Source: Candidatus Aenigmatarchaeota archaeon (GTDB lineage: Archaea > Aenigmatarchaeota > Aenigmatarchaeia > JACPZZ01). Taken from it: a stretch of DNA of 64,000 nt. Positions 38,229 to 47,345 of this stretch are shown in pieces; positions within the stretch are counted from its first letter, which is position 1; every line of letters begins with the position of its first letter. A model generated the notes under the pieces. The model saw nothing but the letters and a program-made list of their open reading frames with translations. It was not told where the DNA came from and did not search any database. The DNA lies in the NCBI GenBank assembly GCA_016202815.1, contig JACQNZ010000006.1:54561-118560 (forward strand), in the 5' to 3' direction. The position numbers were made by a program, and so were the translations under genes.

Positions 38229-39065
38229 CTATCGTCCTGACAAAACCCGTTCCATTTCTTCCACCGCATCACGGATATCTCTAAGCGTATTATCCAATTC
38301 TTTCCTTTCATATCGTTCATATTCTGCATTGGCTATCCTAATACGTTCAAATGCTTCGTCCATTTCTTTTTGAAGGCGCCTTCCCTCCTCATCCCGCTTT
38401 CTTTTTTGTTCCCGTTCGCGTTCACGGTCCGCTGCTTCGATGAGTGCAAATTTTTGATCTATTTCCTTCAGCTGACGATCGAAGCTCTCATCCCATTCAT
38501 TTTTACGGCGTTCCGTAACTGTGTCTTGCACCGGCTGCTGGGATCGGTCCTTATAACCAGGCTGTGATACGTTTGCCGGTCTTTCGTATCCACCCTCTTC
38601 ATTTCCGCCTGCTCTTCCAGCCGGATAACCGGGTGATGAACTTTTGGGCCAAACGCCTTCATGCACCTTCTTTGCTGTGCCAAGCAAATTGGTTGTTCGT
38701 CTCGTTGACCCTATTTGATTACCGTGGGTGTCGTAATGCCTCTGCACAGGCTGGCCTAAGAAATCAGCCCCGTCCCGGCTCGTGCCTATCCTGTCGCCTC
38801 GTGCGTCGTAATGTTCGGCCCTGTCGCCACCGAACCAATCCGTACCTTTTCGAGTCTCTCCAATTTTGTTTCCAGACGTATCGTAATGTTCTTGTCTCGA
38901 CTCGCCAAACAAATTGGTGGAAAATCTTGTTTCTCCTGTCCTGTTGCCGCCGTTGTCATAATGGACTTCCTTGGTTTCTCCCAGCCAATTGGTTTCCTTT
39001 CTCGTTTCCCCTGATTTGTCTCCCCACATGATACTATCGTCCATGATTAGTTGATCATTTAACAA
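38229..39065 (-). CDS. tandem 25-aa repeat protein with C-terminal charged coiled coil
   Basis: Five repeats such as GETRFSTNLFGESRQEHYDTSGNKI / GETRKGTDWFGGDRAEHYDARGDRI. Confidence 0.75.
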   Translation of the reverse strand: MLNDQLIMDDSIMWGDKSGETRKETNWLGETKEVHYDNGGNRTGETRFSTNLFGESRQEHYDTSGNKIGETRKGTDWFGGDRAEHYDARGDRIGTSRDGADFLGQPVQRHYDTHGNQIGSTRRTTNLLGTAKKVHEGVWPKSSSPGYPAGRAGGNEEGGYERPANVSQPGYKDRSQQPVQDTVTERRKNEWDESFDRQLKEIDQKFALIEAADREREREQKRKRDEEGRRLQKEMDEAFERIRIANAEYERYERKELDNTLRDIRDAVEEMERVLSGR

Positions 39066-39075
39066 AAATACCTGC

Positions 39076-39666
39076 TTATTTCTTCACATAAGCGCCTTTG
39101 ATAACAACGTCCTGCAAAGGCCAGTCTGAAAAATGGTCCCTGTCACCCGTTTCAACGGAAACAATCTCATCAACTGAGTCCATGCCTTTGGTCACATTGC
39201 CAAAAACAGCATAACCGTCGTTTCCCGGCGCATAATCGAGGAATGAATTGTCGGCAACGTTGATGAAGAACTGGCTTGTGGCGCTGTCCGGAACATTTGT
39301 ACGCGCCATCGCTATGGTACCGCGTTTATTCTTCAAACCATTCTTGGATTCCAGTTTAATCGCTTCATGAGTTTGTTTCTCCGTTCCACTTGGAAGAAAT
39401 CCGCCGCCCTGCACCATAAAACTTGGAATAACACGGTGGAATATGGTGCCGTTATAGAAGCCTTCATTCACATAACGCAGGAAATTGGAAACCGTGACCG
39501 GCGCGTTAACAGCGTCTAACTGTACCTCTATGTTTCCTTTCGATGTCTCCAAAACAACTGTTTGTGCCATTGGATTTTCACCATTTCCGGTTTTCATAGG
39601 ATTAAGCGCAATGAATAAAACGACCGCGAATATCGCCAATCCCGCAATTGCGATTTCTTTTTTCAT
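39076..39666 (-). CDS. cyclophilin-type peptidyl-prolyl isomerase with N-terminal membrane segment
   Basis: VVLETSKGNIEVQLDAVNAPVTVSNFLRYVNEGFYNGTIFHRVIPSFMVQGG...SQFFINVADN. Confidence 0.95.
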   Translation of the reverse strand: MKKEIAIAGLAIFAVVLFIALNPMKTGNGENPMAQTVVLETSKGNIEVQLDAVNAPVTVSNFLRYVNEGFYNGTIFHRVIPSFMVQGGGFLPSGTEKQTHEAIKLESKNGLKNKRGTIAMARTNVPDSATSQFFINVADNSFLDYAPGNDGYAVFGNVTKGMDSVDEIVSVETGDRDHFSDWPLQDVVIKGAYVKK

Positions 39667-39708
39667 CGTACCCGTTACTGTAGTTGTGTATTTTGTTAAT
39701 AAATATTA

Positions 39709-39786
39709 TTTTTTCCGTTCAAAACGGCATCCTACGAGCCAATGGCCTTTTTTTCCACAGATGAAGCATTTTTTCTCTATTTTCAT
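39709..39786 (-). CDS. small CCHC zinc-knuckle ORF, in frame with and just after the upstream nuclease stop
   Basis: MKIEKKCFICGKKGHWLVGCRFERKK*; exact C-x2-C-x4-H-x4-C; below the supplied ORF size cutoff. Confidence 0.65.
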
Positions 39787-39789
39787 AAT

Positions 39790-40446
39790 TTACCACGCAA
39801 GCCTGCTTCCGGATCCGCCGACCCACCTTTTTTGGTCCATCGAATAATAGGCACCAGTCGGTTTTATATGGCCGTCCATGAGCTGACACGCAGTTTCTAT
39901 CAGTTTGGGTATATCCATCCTCCATTCCGCAAGTTTTTGCGCAGACGCTATGAATTCATGAACGATTTCTTTGTTGTGGAAATCCCGCGTTTTCAACGCT
40001 GCAAAATTTATATCACAATCGTGAAAAATCGGGTGGTTCTTGAGGCAGAAAGCATAGGTGGCCAGCTGAATCTTGTAATCGTCGAAAAATTTGGGGTTCA
40101 TGACGCCTGAAATATTTCGGGTCTTGTATTCGATTATGACAAGCTGCTTGTTCCCGTACTCCCCGATTCCCAGAAATTCAAGACGGTCCATCCTGCCCAC
40201 GAAATTGTCATTGGCATCGCTCACAGGCACTTCTTCCATGACAAACTTGTAATCGCTTTCCAGCCACCCGCGTATTTTTTCGCGGTCAAGAAAAGCGGCT
40301 TCTTGTCCCGATAACTGCCTTTTAGTGAAATCCTGGGACCTTTTTTTAACGCCAGAAAAGAAAGAGGATTGGGAAAAACCGAGCTTTGCAAAATCTGAAA
40401 TATTCATAGGTACTCTGAATTTTCTCGGGTAGAATTCTTCGAACAT
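39790..40446 (-). CDS. PD-(D/E)XK nuclease (Cas4/RecB-like fold)
   Basis: GRMDRLEFL...KQLVIIEYKTRN...YKIQLATYAFCLK matches the D...ExK...QL pattern. Confidence 0.75.
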   Translation of the reverse strand: MFEEFYPRKFRVPMNISDFAKLGFSQSSFFSGVKKRSQDFTKRQLSGQEAAFLDREKIRGWLESDYKFVMEEVPVSDANDNFVGRMDRLEFLGIGEYGNKQLVIIEYKTRNISGVMNPKFFDDYKIQLATYAFCLKNHPIFHDCDINFAALKTRDFHNKEIVHEFIASAQKLAEWRMDIPKLIETACQLMDGHIKPTGAYYSMDQKRWVGGSGSRLAW

Positions 40447-40556
40447 ATAATGAATAAAAAACTAAAGAATAAAAAACTAGCGGTGAAATGGAACATGTAC
40501 AAAATAATTTTCGTATAGGCAATGATGTTATTGGAAAATCAAACTTAGTAACCGAT

Positions 40557-41203
40557 CAAGAAACCTGCGGGCTTCAGCCCGCCAGATGAATTGATCGCCT
40601 TTTTTCTAACAAGAAAAATAAAGAAAAGATAGGGAACGAAACAGCCCTATCATCCATGCATTTAGTTATTGATAGGGCTCTCGTTCTACTTAAACGTTTC
40701 GGAGGAAATTTCTATGGCAGAATTCGTGAGCAGTGCGCACTCTATCGGCAATAACGTGCATTGAGAAAACTGATGTTTTCTCAATTAGAAAACCTTTGGT
40801 TTTCTAATCCACGTCGAGTGGTGCACGAAGTATCGCTACAAAATGTTCGGCAAGGCAGAACACAGAAATGATTTGCGGGAGGTTCTTTTCGCAGCAGCGA
40901 AAAGGCATAACATAGAGATAACCGAGTCGGGCATAATGCCCGACCACGTACATCTTGTTGTCAGATTAAAACCGACAATGTCGCAGTCAGAAGCCGTGCG
41001 CCTTCTCAAAGGCGCATCGTCTTACGGGATGTTCCTCAAACATCCGAACTATCGGTTGAGATACCCGAAAGGCCATCTCTGGTCTTGCGGGAATTTCAAG
41101 GACTCTGTTGGCAGAGTCCAACAGAGCGTTGTCGAAAGGTATGTCAGAGAACAAAATAATCTTCTGGATTTCCTACCAAGAAACCCCGCACTTTAGTGCG
41201 GGG
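40557..41203 (+). mobile_element. IS200/IS605-type element (TnpA only)
   Basis: CAAGAAACC followed by a hairpin at both ends: GCGGGCttcaGCCCGC (40567-40582) and CCCCGCACTttAGTGCGGGG (41184-41203). Encloses an HUH transposase ORF; no tnpB in the interval. Confidence 0.8.
40714..41196 (+). pseudogene. tnpA: IS200-like Y1 (HUH) transposase TnpA interrupted by a 48-nt hairpin insertion
   Basis: SD ggagga then ATG 40714: MAEFVSSAHSIGNNVH [TGA..TGA..TAG..] HVEWCTKYRYKMFGKAEHRND...MPDHVHLVV...VERYVREQNN. Both parts are in the same frame. Confidence 0.75.
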
Positions 41204-41231
41204 AGGATGTCATAAAATTAAAATAATTGGT

Positions 41232-41969
41232 TTAATCTCGAACGGGTGATATCAATATTTCTCTCGCTTCAATAAAGTGAACCGACATACCATCCCTGAG
41301 TTCCCGATACAAGTCCCTGACTTCATGTTCGTCCAGGTTTTCACCGTTTTCTTCAAATCTTCTCACTTCGTCCATTACCCATTCATAATCCGGTTCAGGG
41401 CCGGCAACGAATCTTTTTACCTTGAACATGTCTCTGGAAGGAAGGTGGACCAAACCTTTCTTCATGTAATTTTGTCTGTTCAATAACCTGCCCGCATGCC
41501 ATTCAGTGATATCGTCGGATCTGAAAATCCGGGGTTGGACATAACAATCAATCCCCGGTACCGCCAGCCTGTCCTGACCTTCATCATTGCTTCCCAATAA
41601 CAACCCACATCCAGGGTCATAGGAACGATTCCTCAAATTAAACACATATCCACACGTGAACAGGTGGTTTTTTCCATGCAACCACAACAGTGCAGATATC
41701 CCGTCTGAATCGTAAGCTATACTATCCCCTCCGACTAGCGTATCCATGCTTGCTCCCAGAAGCGATGCAGTTAATCTGGTTATAGGTTGTGATTCATACC
41801 TTCCAGCCAGCGGGTTAAAGTCCACTTCTACATAGCCTACGGCTTGATCTCTGATAGAAATACGGGGATCGGTTTTTTCCCCAAAGACGGTATAATCCGG
41901 AATCAACAACGTCTTGCCAGATGTAGGAAGCTCATCAGCCACAAGTCTATGTGAGTATCCAGATCTCAT
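41232..41969 (-). CDS. uncharacterised protein
   Basis: 245 aa; TATA-like cttaaatact about 25-30 nt upstream of the start. Confidence 0.65.
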   Translation of the reverse strand: MRSGYSHRLVADELPTSGKTLLIPDYTVFGEKTDPRISIRDQAVGYVEVDFNPLAGRYESQPITRLTASLLGASMDTLVGGDSIAYDSDGISALLWLHGKNHLFTCGYVFNLRNRSYDPGCGLLLGSNDEGQDRLAVPGIDCYVQPRIFRSDDITEWHAGRLLNRQNYMKKGLVHLPSRDMFKVKRFVAGPEPDYEWVMDEVRRFEENGENLDEHEVRDLYRELRDGMSVHFIEAREILISPVRD

Positions 41970-42009
41970 AACCCCTAATTATGGATAATGAGTATTTAAG
42001 TATTTCTAT

Positions 42010-42049
42010 TATTCACTACATATTAGTGGCGACATAATAAAAGTGAATA
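42010..42049. promoter_or_regulatory. inverted repeat upstream of 41969 start
   Basis: ttattcact ... agtgaataa (9 bp, perfect), with cacta/tagtg inside. Confidence 0.5.
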
Positions 42050-42082
42050 AATATTGTCCGCTGGGTAAAACATAAAAGCGCT

Positions 42083-42190
42083 GAAGGAGTTGACTGTAAC
42101 GGGCGGTCCGGAGCCCGGACTTTTCATAGCCAAACAAGCTTGCTACAACTCCTCTTGGGTTGGCTCCTCTGGTTACTGGAGTGCCCGCGA
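42083..42190 (-). ncRNA. candidate structured RNA; strand uncertain
   Basis: Minus strand: GGAGTTG-[TAGC..GCTA]-TGAAAA-[GTCCGG gct CCGGAC]-CGCCCGTTACAGT-CAACTCC. Contains GAAAAGTCCGGGCTCC, similar to RNase P CR-I; no CR-V match was recognised. Confidence 0.35.
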
Positions 42191-42595
42191 TTAGGAGTAG
42201 ATGTAGACAGGGCCACACGGGTCGTTGACAGTTATCTTTACTCTGCCGTCCCTGTATCTGAGATATTGCATGTTTATGAGCGGATTATCACTCCAACTCC
42301 AATTCCGAAAGGATTCGATGTCACTCACGATTTCGTCTGGGGAACCACGGATCCTGACTACGCCGGGGGGTCCACGAGGTCTCCATTGGTAATCGGTATC
42401 TATTCGAAAGTCTATCTCGTTTTTGTCTCTAACCCACTCCCTGATTCTAGAGGGGTTGTAGGCATGGGCTTCTCGCCGTTCCACAACGCCGGTAAGTAAA
42501 TCGGCAAGGAAAGTGAATGGCCGAAAGTCTGAAAGCAGTTCAGGTCTTGTTACTTTGTCATCAAACCTACGCGCACCTGGATAGGTAATGCTCAT
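42191..42595 (-). CDS. uncharacterised protein, paralog of 30860-31264
   Basis: FRPFTFLADLLTGVVERREAHAYNPSRIREWVRD... Confidence 0.65.
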   Translation of the reverse strand: MSITYPGARRFDDKVTRPELLSDFRPFTFLADLLTGVVERREAHAYNPSRIREWVRDKNEIDFRIDTDYQWRPRGPPGVVRIRGSPDEIVSDIESFRNWSWSDNPLINMQYLRYRDGRVKITVNDPCGPVYIYS

Positions 42596-42733
42596 ATGAT
42601 CACAATGGATCGTTGGGGGAGCAGGTATTTATAGAGCAGGAGGTTAATGTCCTTTCCAGATATCTTAACTTCGCAAAATGCCTCAGAATGGTTCCATCGC
42701 CTTTGGAAAGCAGAAGAACTAGAGGTAATAATA

Positions 42734-42961
42734 CGCTGAGGGAGGGATTTGAACCCCCGCGTGCTTGCGCACACTGGCTCTCTGGCCGTAGGAAAAGCAA
42801 ATGCCTACAATCCACCCGAAGGTAAATTGCAATAGTTCTCTTTTGGAAAACCACTTTCCCGCGGACAACTTGTTCCTATACATTCCAGACCAGCGCCGTT
42901 AGTCGACCGAAACAGGCAAAGCCTGTTTCTAGTGCCTTAGACCTAGCTTGGCTACCTCAGC
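42734..42961 (-). tRNA. tRNA-Ser, probable anticodon GGA, with two insertions/introns
   Basis: Acceptor GCTGAGG/CCTCAGC, G73, long variable arm GTGTGC-gcaa-GCACGC, T arm GGGGGTTCAAATCCCTC. Extra hairpin after the D arm; about 100-nt intron in the anticodon loop (CTGGT CTGGAA...). Confidence 0.8.
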
Positions 42962-43036
42962 AATGTTAAACAGAATTGATCAGGCCTGAATTTAAAGCCG
43001 CAGCTGAACAAAAAAATTGAAATCAAAAAACCAAGC

Positions 43037-44299
43037 CTACGCCTTAACCAAGTCGATTATTACACCGGCAGCGACGGTCTGGCCCATGTCACGGATTGCG
43101 AATCGCGCAAGCTGGGGGAAATCCGCTTGTTTCTCAACGACCAGCGGTTTTGATGGACGGACTTTAATTATCGCGGCATCGCCTGTTTTTAACAGATCCG
43201 GGTTTTCCGCCAATGTCGCGCCTGTTTTCGGGTCCAATTTCTTTACAATCTCGAATATCTCGCCGGCCATTTGTGAAGTGTGACAATGGAAAACAGGCGT
43301 GTAGCCCTTGGTTATCACGGTAGGATGGTTCAAAACTATGATTTGGGCAGTAAACTCTTTCGCAACTGTAGGAGGGTTGTCCGGTTTTCCTACAACATCA
43401 CCGCGCTTTATCTGGTCGCGTGAAATGCCGCGCACGTTGAAACCGACGTTGTCGCCCGGTTCTGCCTGAGGCAATTGTTTGTGGTGCATCTCAACAGACT
43501 TTACTTCGGCCTTTGCACCCGAAGGCATGAAAACAATCTGGTCGCCCGGCTTCATTACTCCTGTCTCGATCCTTCCCACAGGGACAACGCCTATGCCTTT
43601 GATATCATAAACATCCTGGACAGGCAGCCTCAACGGCTTGTCTATTGGTTTGGGCGGAAGCTGTATTGAATCCAAAGACTCAAGTAAAGTAGGACCTTTA
43701 TACCAGGGCATCTTGTCAGATTTCTTGACAACGTTGTCACCCATGTAACCGGATACCGGAATCATCGGGACCGCGTCTATCTTGTACCCGATTCCCTGCA
43801 AAAGCTTTGTGACCTCGGATTTTATTGCGTTGAACTTTGCTTCATCGTAACCGACTGCGTCCATTTTGTTTATCGCTACGGTCATCTGTTTTATTCCGAG
43901 AACTTTCAAAAGGTAAGCGTGCTCTCTTGTCTGGTCCTGGATCCCTTCCTTCGCAGAACAAAGCAAAATCGCAGCGTCAGCCTGGCTCGCGCCGGTTATC
44001 ATGTTTTTGACGAAGTCCCTGTGGCCAGGTGCATCGATAATTGTGAAATAATTCTTTTGCGTCTCAAAAGGCTTGTGCATCAGGTCTATTGTAACGCCCC
44101 TTTCACGCTCTTCCTTTGACGTATCCATTGCAAACGCAAATTCGAAAGTTTCCTTCTTTAACTCCGTCGCGGTCTCTTTCAGCTTGCGCATCTCATCCTC
44201 TCGGATAGCGCCGGTATCAAACAGCAATCGGCCTATCAACGTGGATTTTCCGTGGTCCACGTGGCCGGATGTCATGATATTAATGTGCGGTTTCGCCAC
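43037..44299 (-). CDS. tuf: translation elongation factor EF-1 alpha
   Basis: [22 protein letters not shown]...[19 protein letters not shown]...[25 protein letters not shown]. Confidence 0.95.
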   Translation of the reverse strand: MAKPHINIMTSGHVDHGKSTLIGRLLFDTGAIREDEMRKLKETATELKKETFEFAFAMDTSKEERERGVTIDLMHKPFETQKNYFTIIDAPGHRDFVKNMITGASQADAAILLCSAKEGIQDQTREHAYLLKVLGIKQMTVAINKMDAVGYDEAKFNAIKSEVTKLLQGIGYKIDAVPMIPVSGYMGDNVVKKSDKMPWYKGPTLLESLDSIQLPPKPIDKPLRLPVQDVYDIKGIGVVPVGRIETGVMKPGDQIVFMPSGAKAEVKSVEMHHKQLPQAEPGDNVGFNVRGISRDQIKRGDVVGKPDNPPTVAKEFTAQIIVLNHPTVITKGYTPVFHCHTSQMAGEIFEIVKKLDPKTGATLAENPDLLKTGDAAIIKVRPSKPLVVEKQADFPQLARFAIRDMGQTVAAGVIIDLVKA

Positions 44300-44427
44300 T
44301 GTTAATCACCTCTTATTTAGGACTATTGGATTTAAATAGATTACTGAAAAAGGCGGGTTTAATTGGATTTTTGACCGAATTCACACTTTAATCTTTAACA
44401 CCCAGAATATGTTGAAGTTGATTTTTT

Positions 44428-44838
44428 ATGTCTTACAGAAACGGGCACTTCCCCCAAAGCAACGGGCACAGAAAAACTGTCAACGCTAATGGGCTGCAAA
44501 CAGTTTACGTCCATCTTACCCCCCAATTCGTCGAAAGTTGGGGAGGAGGGAGATACTCTAACGATGTTGGTTCCCTTACACAACACTTCGGAAGGGAGTT
44601 GAGGCTTGGCTACCTCGAAACAGATGAAAATAATCGAAATCCCAGATTAAGATTCCCTGAAAGAAACGTGGTAATACCTTTGCATTCCAGAGGTTCCATG
44701 GCCAACGTTCAAGCAAGCGGCTTTTATCACGAAGGGAGAATTTTTCAGCTGGGCAGAAAAAAAATGGAACCGGCTTCGATTGACGGAAAAAGCATCAAAC
44801 CCGGCGTCGTAAGAGTTTGGTGGGACGTGATGTATTGA
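44428..44838 (+). CDS. hypothetical protein
   Basis: 136 aa ORF with upstream TATA-like element; no family recognised. Confidence 0.5.
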   Translation: MSYRNGHFPQSNGHRKTVNANGLQTVYVHLTPQFVESWGGGRYSNDVGSLTQHFGRELRLGYLETDENNRNPRLRFPERNVVIPLHSRGSMANVQASGFYHEGRIFQLGRKKMEPASIDGKSIKPGVVRVWWDVMY

Positions 44839-44841
44839 TAA

Positions 44842-45021
44842 TCAAAACCCTGCATCAACAAGCTGCTGTTTGAAGTAATGGCCCGCGAGCACGACCACCA
44901 GGCCTATCAGGATCAGCATCCAGTTGTTGTTTTCTGACGACATCGTGATAAGCCCAACAATTATCAGAAGAAATGATATCGAAAACAGCACACCTTGACC
45001 CAAAGATCTTGCGAAAGACAT
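44842..45021 (-). CDS. small two-TM membrane protein
   Basis: MSFARSLGQGVLFSISFLLIIVGLITMSSENNNWMLILIGLVVVLAGHYFKQQLVDAGF*; 59 aa, below the ORF track cutoff. Confidence 0.55.
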   Translation of the reverse strand: MSFARSLGQGVLFSISFLLIIVGLITMSSENNNWMLILIGLVVVLAGHYFKQQLVDAGF

Positions 45022-45057
45022 TGATAATTGTTTCGCATTTCCGAATAAAAATGTTGC

Positions 45058-47250
45058 TTACGTCTCCGGTTTCGGTATCTCTTCTGTCATTCCTTTTCTC
45101 TTTCTGATGCCCAGGACGGCTTTATCCTGCAAATCGCGCGGCATCCTTTCAAACAGGACGTCTATAAGCGAATAGAACCCGTGCCCGCCTGTTGCAGACT
45201 TTAACGCGGAATCAAACCCGAACATTTCCGCCACAGGCACCTTTGCGGTTATCACAGAAGCGCCCCGCTCTTCGGCCATGTCCAATATTTGTCCGCGCCT
45301 GTTCTGGACTTCCCTTATGGCCCCGCCCATCTGCTCTTTCGGGATGTCTATTCGTATGATCTGTTTCGGTTCCATCAGGAACGCATCACCTTTCAAAATA
45401 CCTTCTTTTATCGCGAATCGTACAGCCGGCAAAACCTGCGCCGGCCCCCTGTGCACAGCGTCCTCGTGAAGCGTCGCATCTGTGACCATGATTTTCAGGA
45501 ACATGCACGGCTCCTTTGAAAGCGGACCCTCGTCCATCATGCTCTTGAAGCCCTCCTTGATAAGTTCCATGGCCTCGTTCAGGTATTGTATTCCCTTCGT
45601 CCCGTCGATGAACACGTTCTTATTGTAAATCAATTTCACGCTTCTTGCCTCGTTCTTGTCAAACCCAAGCGTTTCAAGTTTTTTCACAAGCTCAAGGTCC
45701 TTGCGTTTCATTTCCGAATCTTCCAGCTCCCTGTTGCGCATAGCCGCTATGGTGGCGTCATTAAGCGGGCTGATAGTGAACAGGAACCTGTTATGTTTAT
45801 TGGGGGATTTGCCTTCAACGTCGGCGATACCGGCACCGCAGGATTCCCTGTACACAACGATTGGTGGCGTTGATTTTATCGGTATGTTGTTCTCGCGCAA
45901 TTTTCTTTCCACTTTCGCGTCTATGTGAAGCTCGCCTAATCCGGAAACCAGATATTCCCCAGTCTCCTGGTTGATCTTGATCTGGATAGTCGGGTCTTCG
46001 CGGTTCAACTGCCGCAAAAAGTCTATAAGCTTCGAAAGGTCCTTTGTGCTTTCCGGTTCAATCGCCTTGGTGACAACCGGCTCAAACAAATGCTTGATCT
46101 CTTCAAACGGTTCTATCCTGTCATTGGGATCGCATATAGTTTCACCGGAAAACGCATCCTGCAGGCCTACGATACCTGCGATGTTTCCTGCCACGACCTC
46201 GTCTACGGGTATTCGCTGGATGCCTTTGTAAATGCTGACCAATTGTATTCTTTGCGTCCTGTGCTGGCCGATCAAATAGACTTCCTGCCCTTTTACAAGC
46301 TTTCCGGACAATATCCTTGCACACGCAACGAATCCTGTGTGCGGATCCGGGAACATTTTCGTTATTATCGCCACGGCCTTGCCTTCTATGTTGCAATTCA
46401 GCATGTCCTTGCCAGCCTGAGATTCTAAGTCCCCTTTCCATATTTTCGGCACGCGGTATTTCTGCGAATCAACAGGGTTCGGCAAATGTCTTACGACCAT
46501 GTCCAAAACAACTTTGTACATGGGCGCCTTTTTCTTCAATTCTTCCTTGTTTCCGGATTGCGTCAATTCGATAATATCCTTGAACGTGACTCCGGTTTTT
46601 TGCATGAACGGTATCGAGATTGCCCAATTGTGATACGCTGAACCGAAGGCAACAGACCCGTCTTTTACATTAGGAAGGCCCCATTTCTTGAGAAATTCCT
46701 CCTCAGCGTACTTTTGTATCAGGACATTGACGTTTGCCAGTATTTTCTCAAACCTTTCCAGCATCTGTTCCGGAGTTAATTTCAATTCATTTATCAAACG
46801 ATCGGTCTTGTTGATGAAAATAACAGGCTTTACGCGCTCTTTCAACGCTTGCCGCAGCACGATTTCAGTTTGCGGCATCGTACCCTCAACAGCGTCGACA
46901 ACTACAATAGCCCCGTCAACGCTTCGCACGGCCCGCGTGACATCGCCGCCGAAATCAACGTGACCGGGCGTGTCCATCAGGTTGATCAAATAGTCCTTGT
47001 CGTCGTATGTGTGAACCATTGAAACGTTGGCACCGTAGATCGTAAGTTCGCGTTGTCGTTCCTGCTCGTCTATCCACGTGAACATCGCCTCGCCCGCAAG
47101 CTCGGAAGCAATCATTCCTGCGCCGGCTACAAGGTTGTCGGTAAGCGTGGTTTTGCCATGGTGTATGTGGGCGATGATTGCTATGTTTCGGATCATTTCA
47201 GAGTGGTACATCACTTGCTTGATCCTTTCGGTCATGTCCATTTTTGCCAT
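45058..47250 (-). CDS. fusA: translation elongation factor EF-2
   Basis: AHIHHGKTTLTDNLVAGAGM, DTPGHVDFGGDVTRAVR, NKTDRL, AVHRGPAQVLPAVR (diphthamide loop). Confidence 0.95.
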   Translation of the reverse strand: MAKMDMTERIKQVMYHSEMIRNIAIIAHIHHGKTTLTDNLVAGAGMIASELAGEAMFTWIDEQERQRELTIYGANVSMVHTYDDKDYLINLMDTPGHVDFGGDVTRAVRSVDGAIVVVDAVEGTMPQTEIVLRQALKERVKPVIFINKTDRLINELKLTPEQMLERFEKILANVNVLIQKYAEEEFLKKWGLPNVKDGSVAFGSAYHNWAISIPFMQKTGVTFKDIIELTQSGNKEELKKKAPMYKVVLDMVVRHLPNPVDSQKYRVPKIWKGDLESQAGKDMLNCNIEGKAVAIITKMFPDPHTGFVACARILSGKLVKGQEVYLIGQHRTQRIQLVSIYKGIQRIPVDEVVAGNIAGIVGLQDAFSGETICDPNDRIEPFEEIKHLFEPVVTKAIEPESTKDLSKLIDFLRQLNREDPTIQIKINQETGEYLVSGLGELHIDAKVERKLRENNIPIKSTPPIVVYRESCGAGIADVEGKSPNKHNRFLFTISPLNDATIAAMRNRELEDSEMKRKDLELVKKLETLGFDKNEARSVKLIYNKNVFIDGTKGIQYLNEAMELIKEGFKSMMDEGPLSKEPCMFLKIMVTDATLHEDAVHRGPAQVLPAVRFAIKEGILKGDAFLMEPKQIIRIDIPKEQMGGAIREVQNRRGQILDMAEERGASVITAKVPVAEMFGFDSALKSATGGHGFYSLIDVLFERMPRDLQDKAVLGIRKRKGMTEEIPKPET

Positions 47251-47345
47251 TTAACCACATCAGTTAGAATTTACTATGCGCATGTCTTTCAGTGTGCTTC
47301 TAGCTATTTTGATGTAAATAATATTTAACCTTTAAACCGCCTGCA

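Noticed and set aside
42083-42161. tRNA gene
   Set aside because: The 7-bp closing stem looks like an acceptor stem but there is no T-arm GTTCxAxxC motif and no anticodon arm.
42009-42218. 69-aa ORF on minus strand
   Set aside because: Covers the structured-RNA candidate; composition not protein-like.
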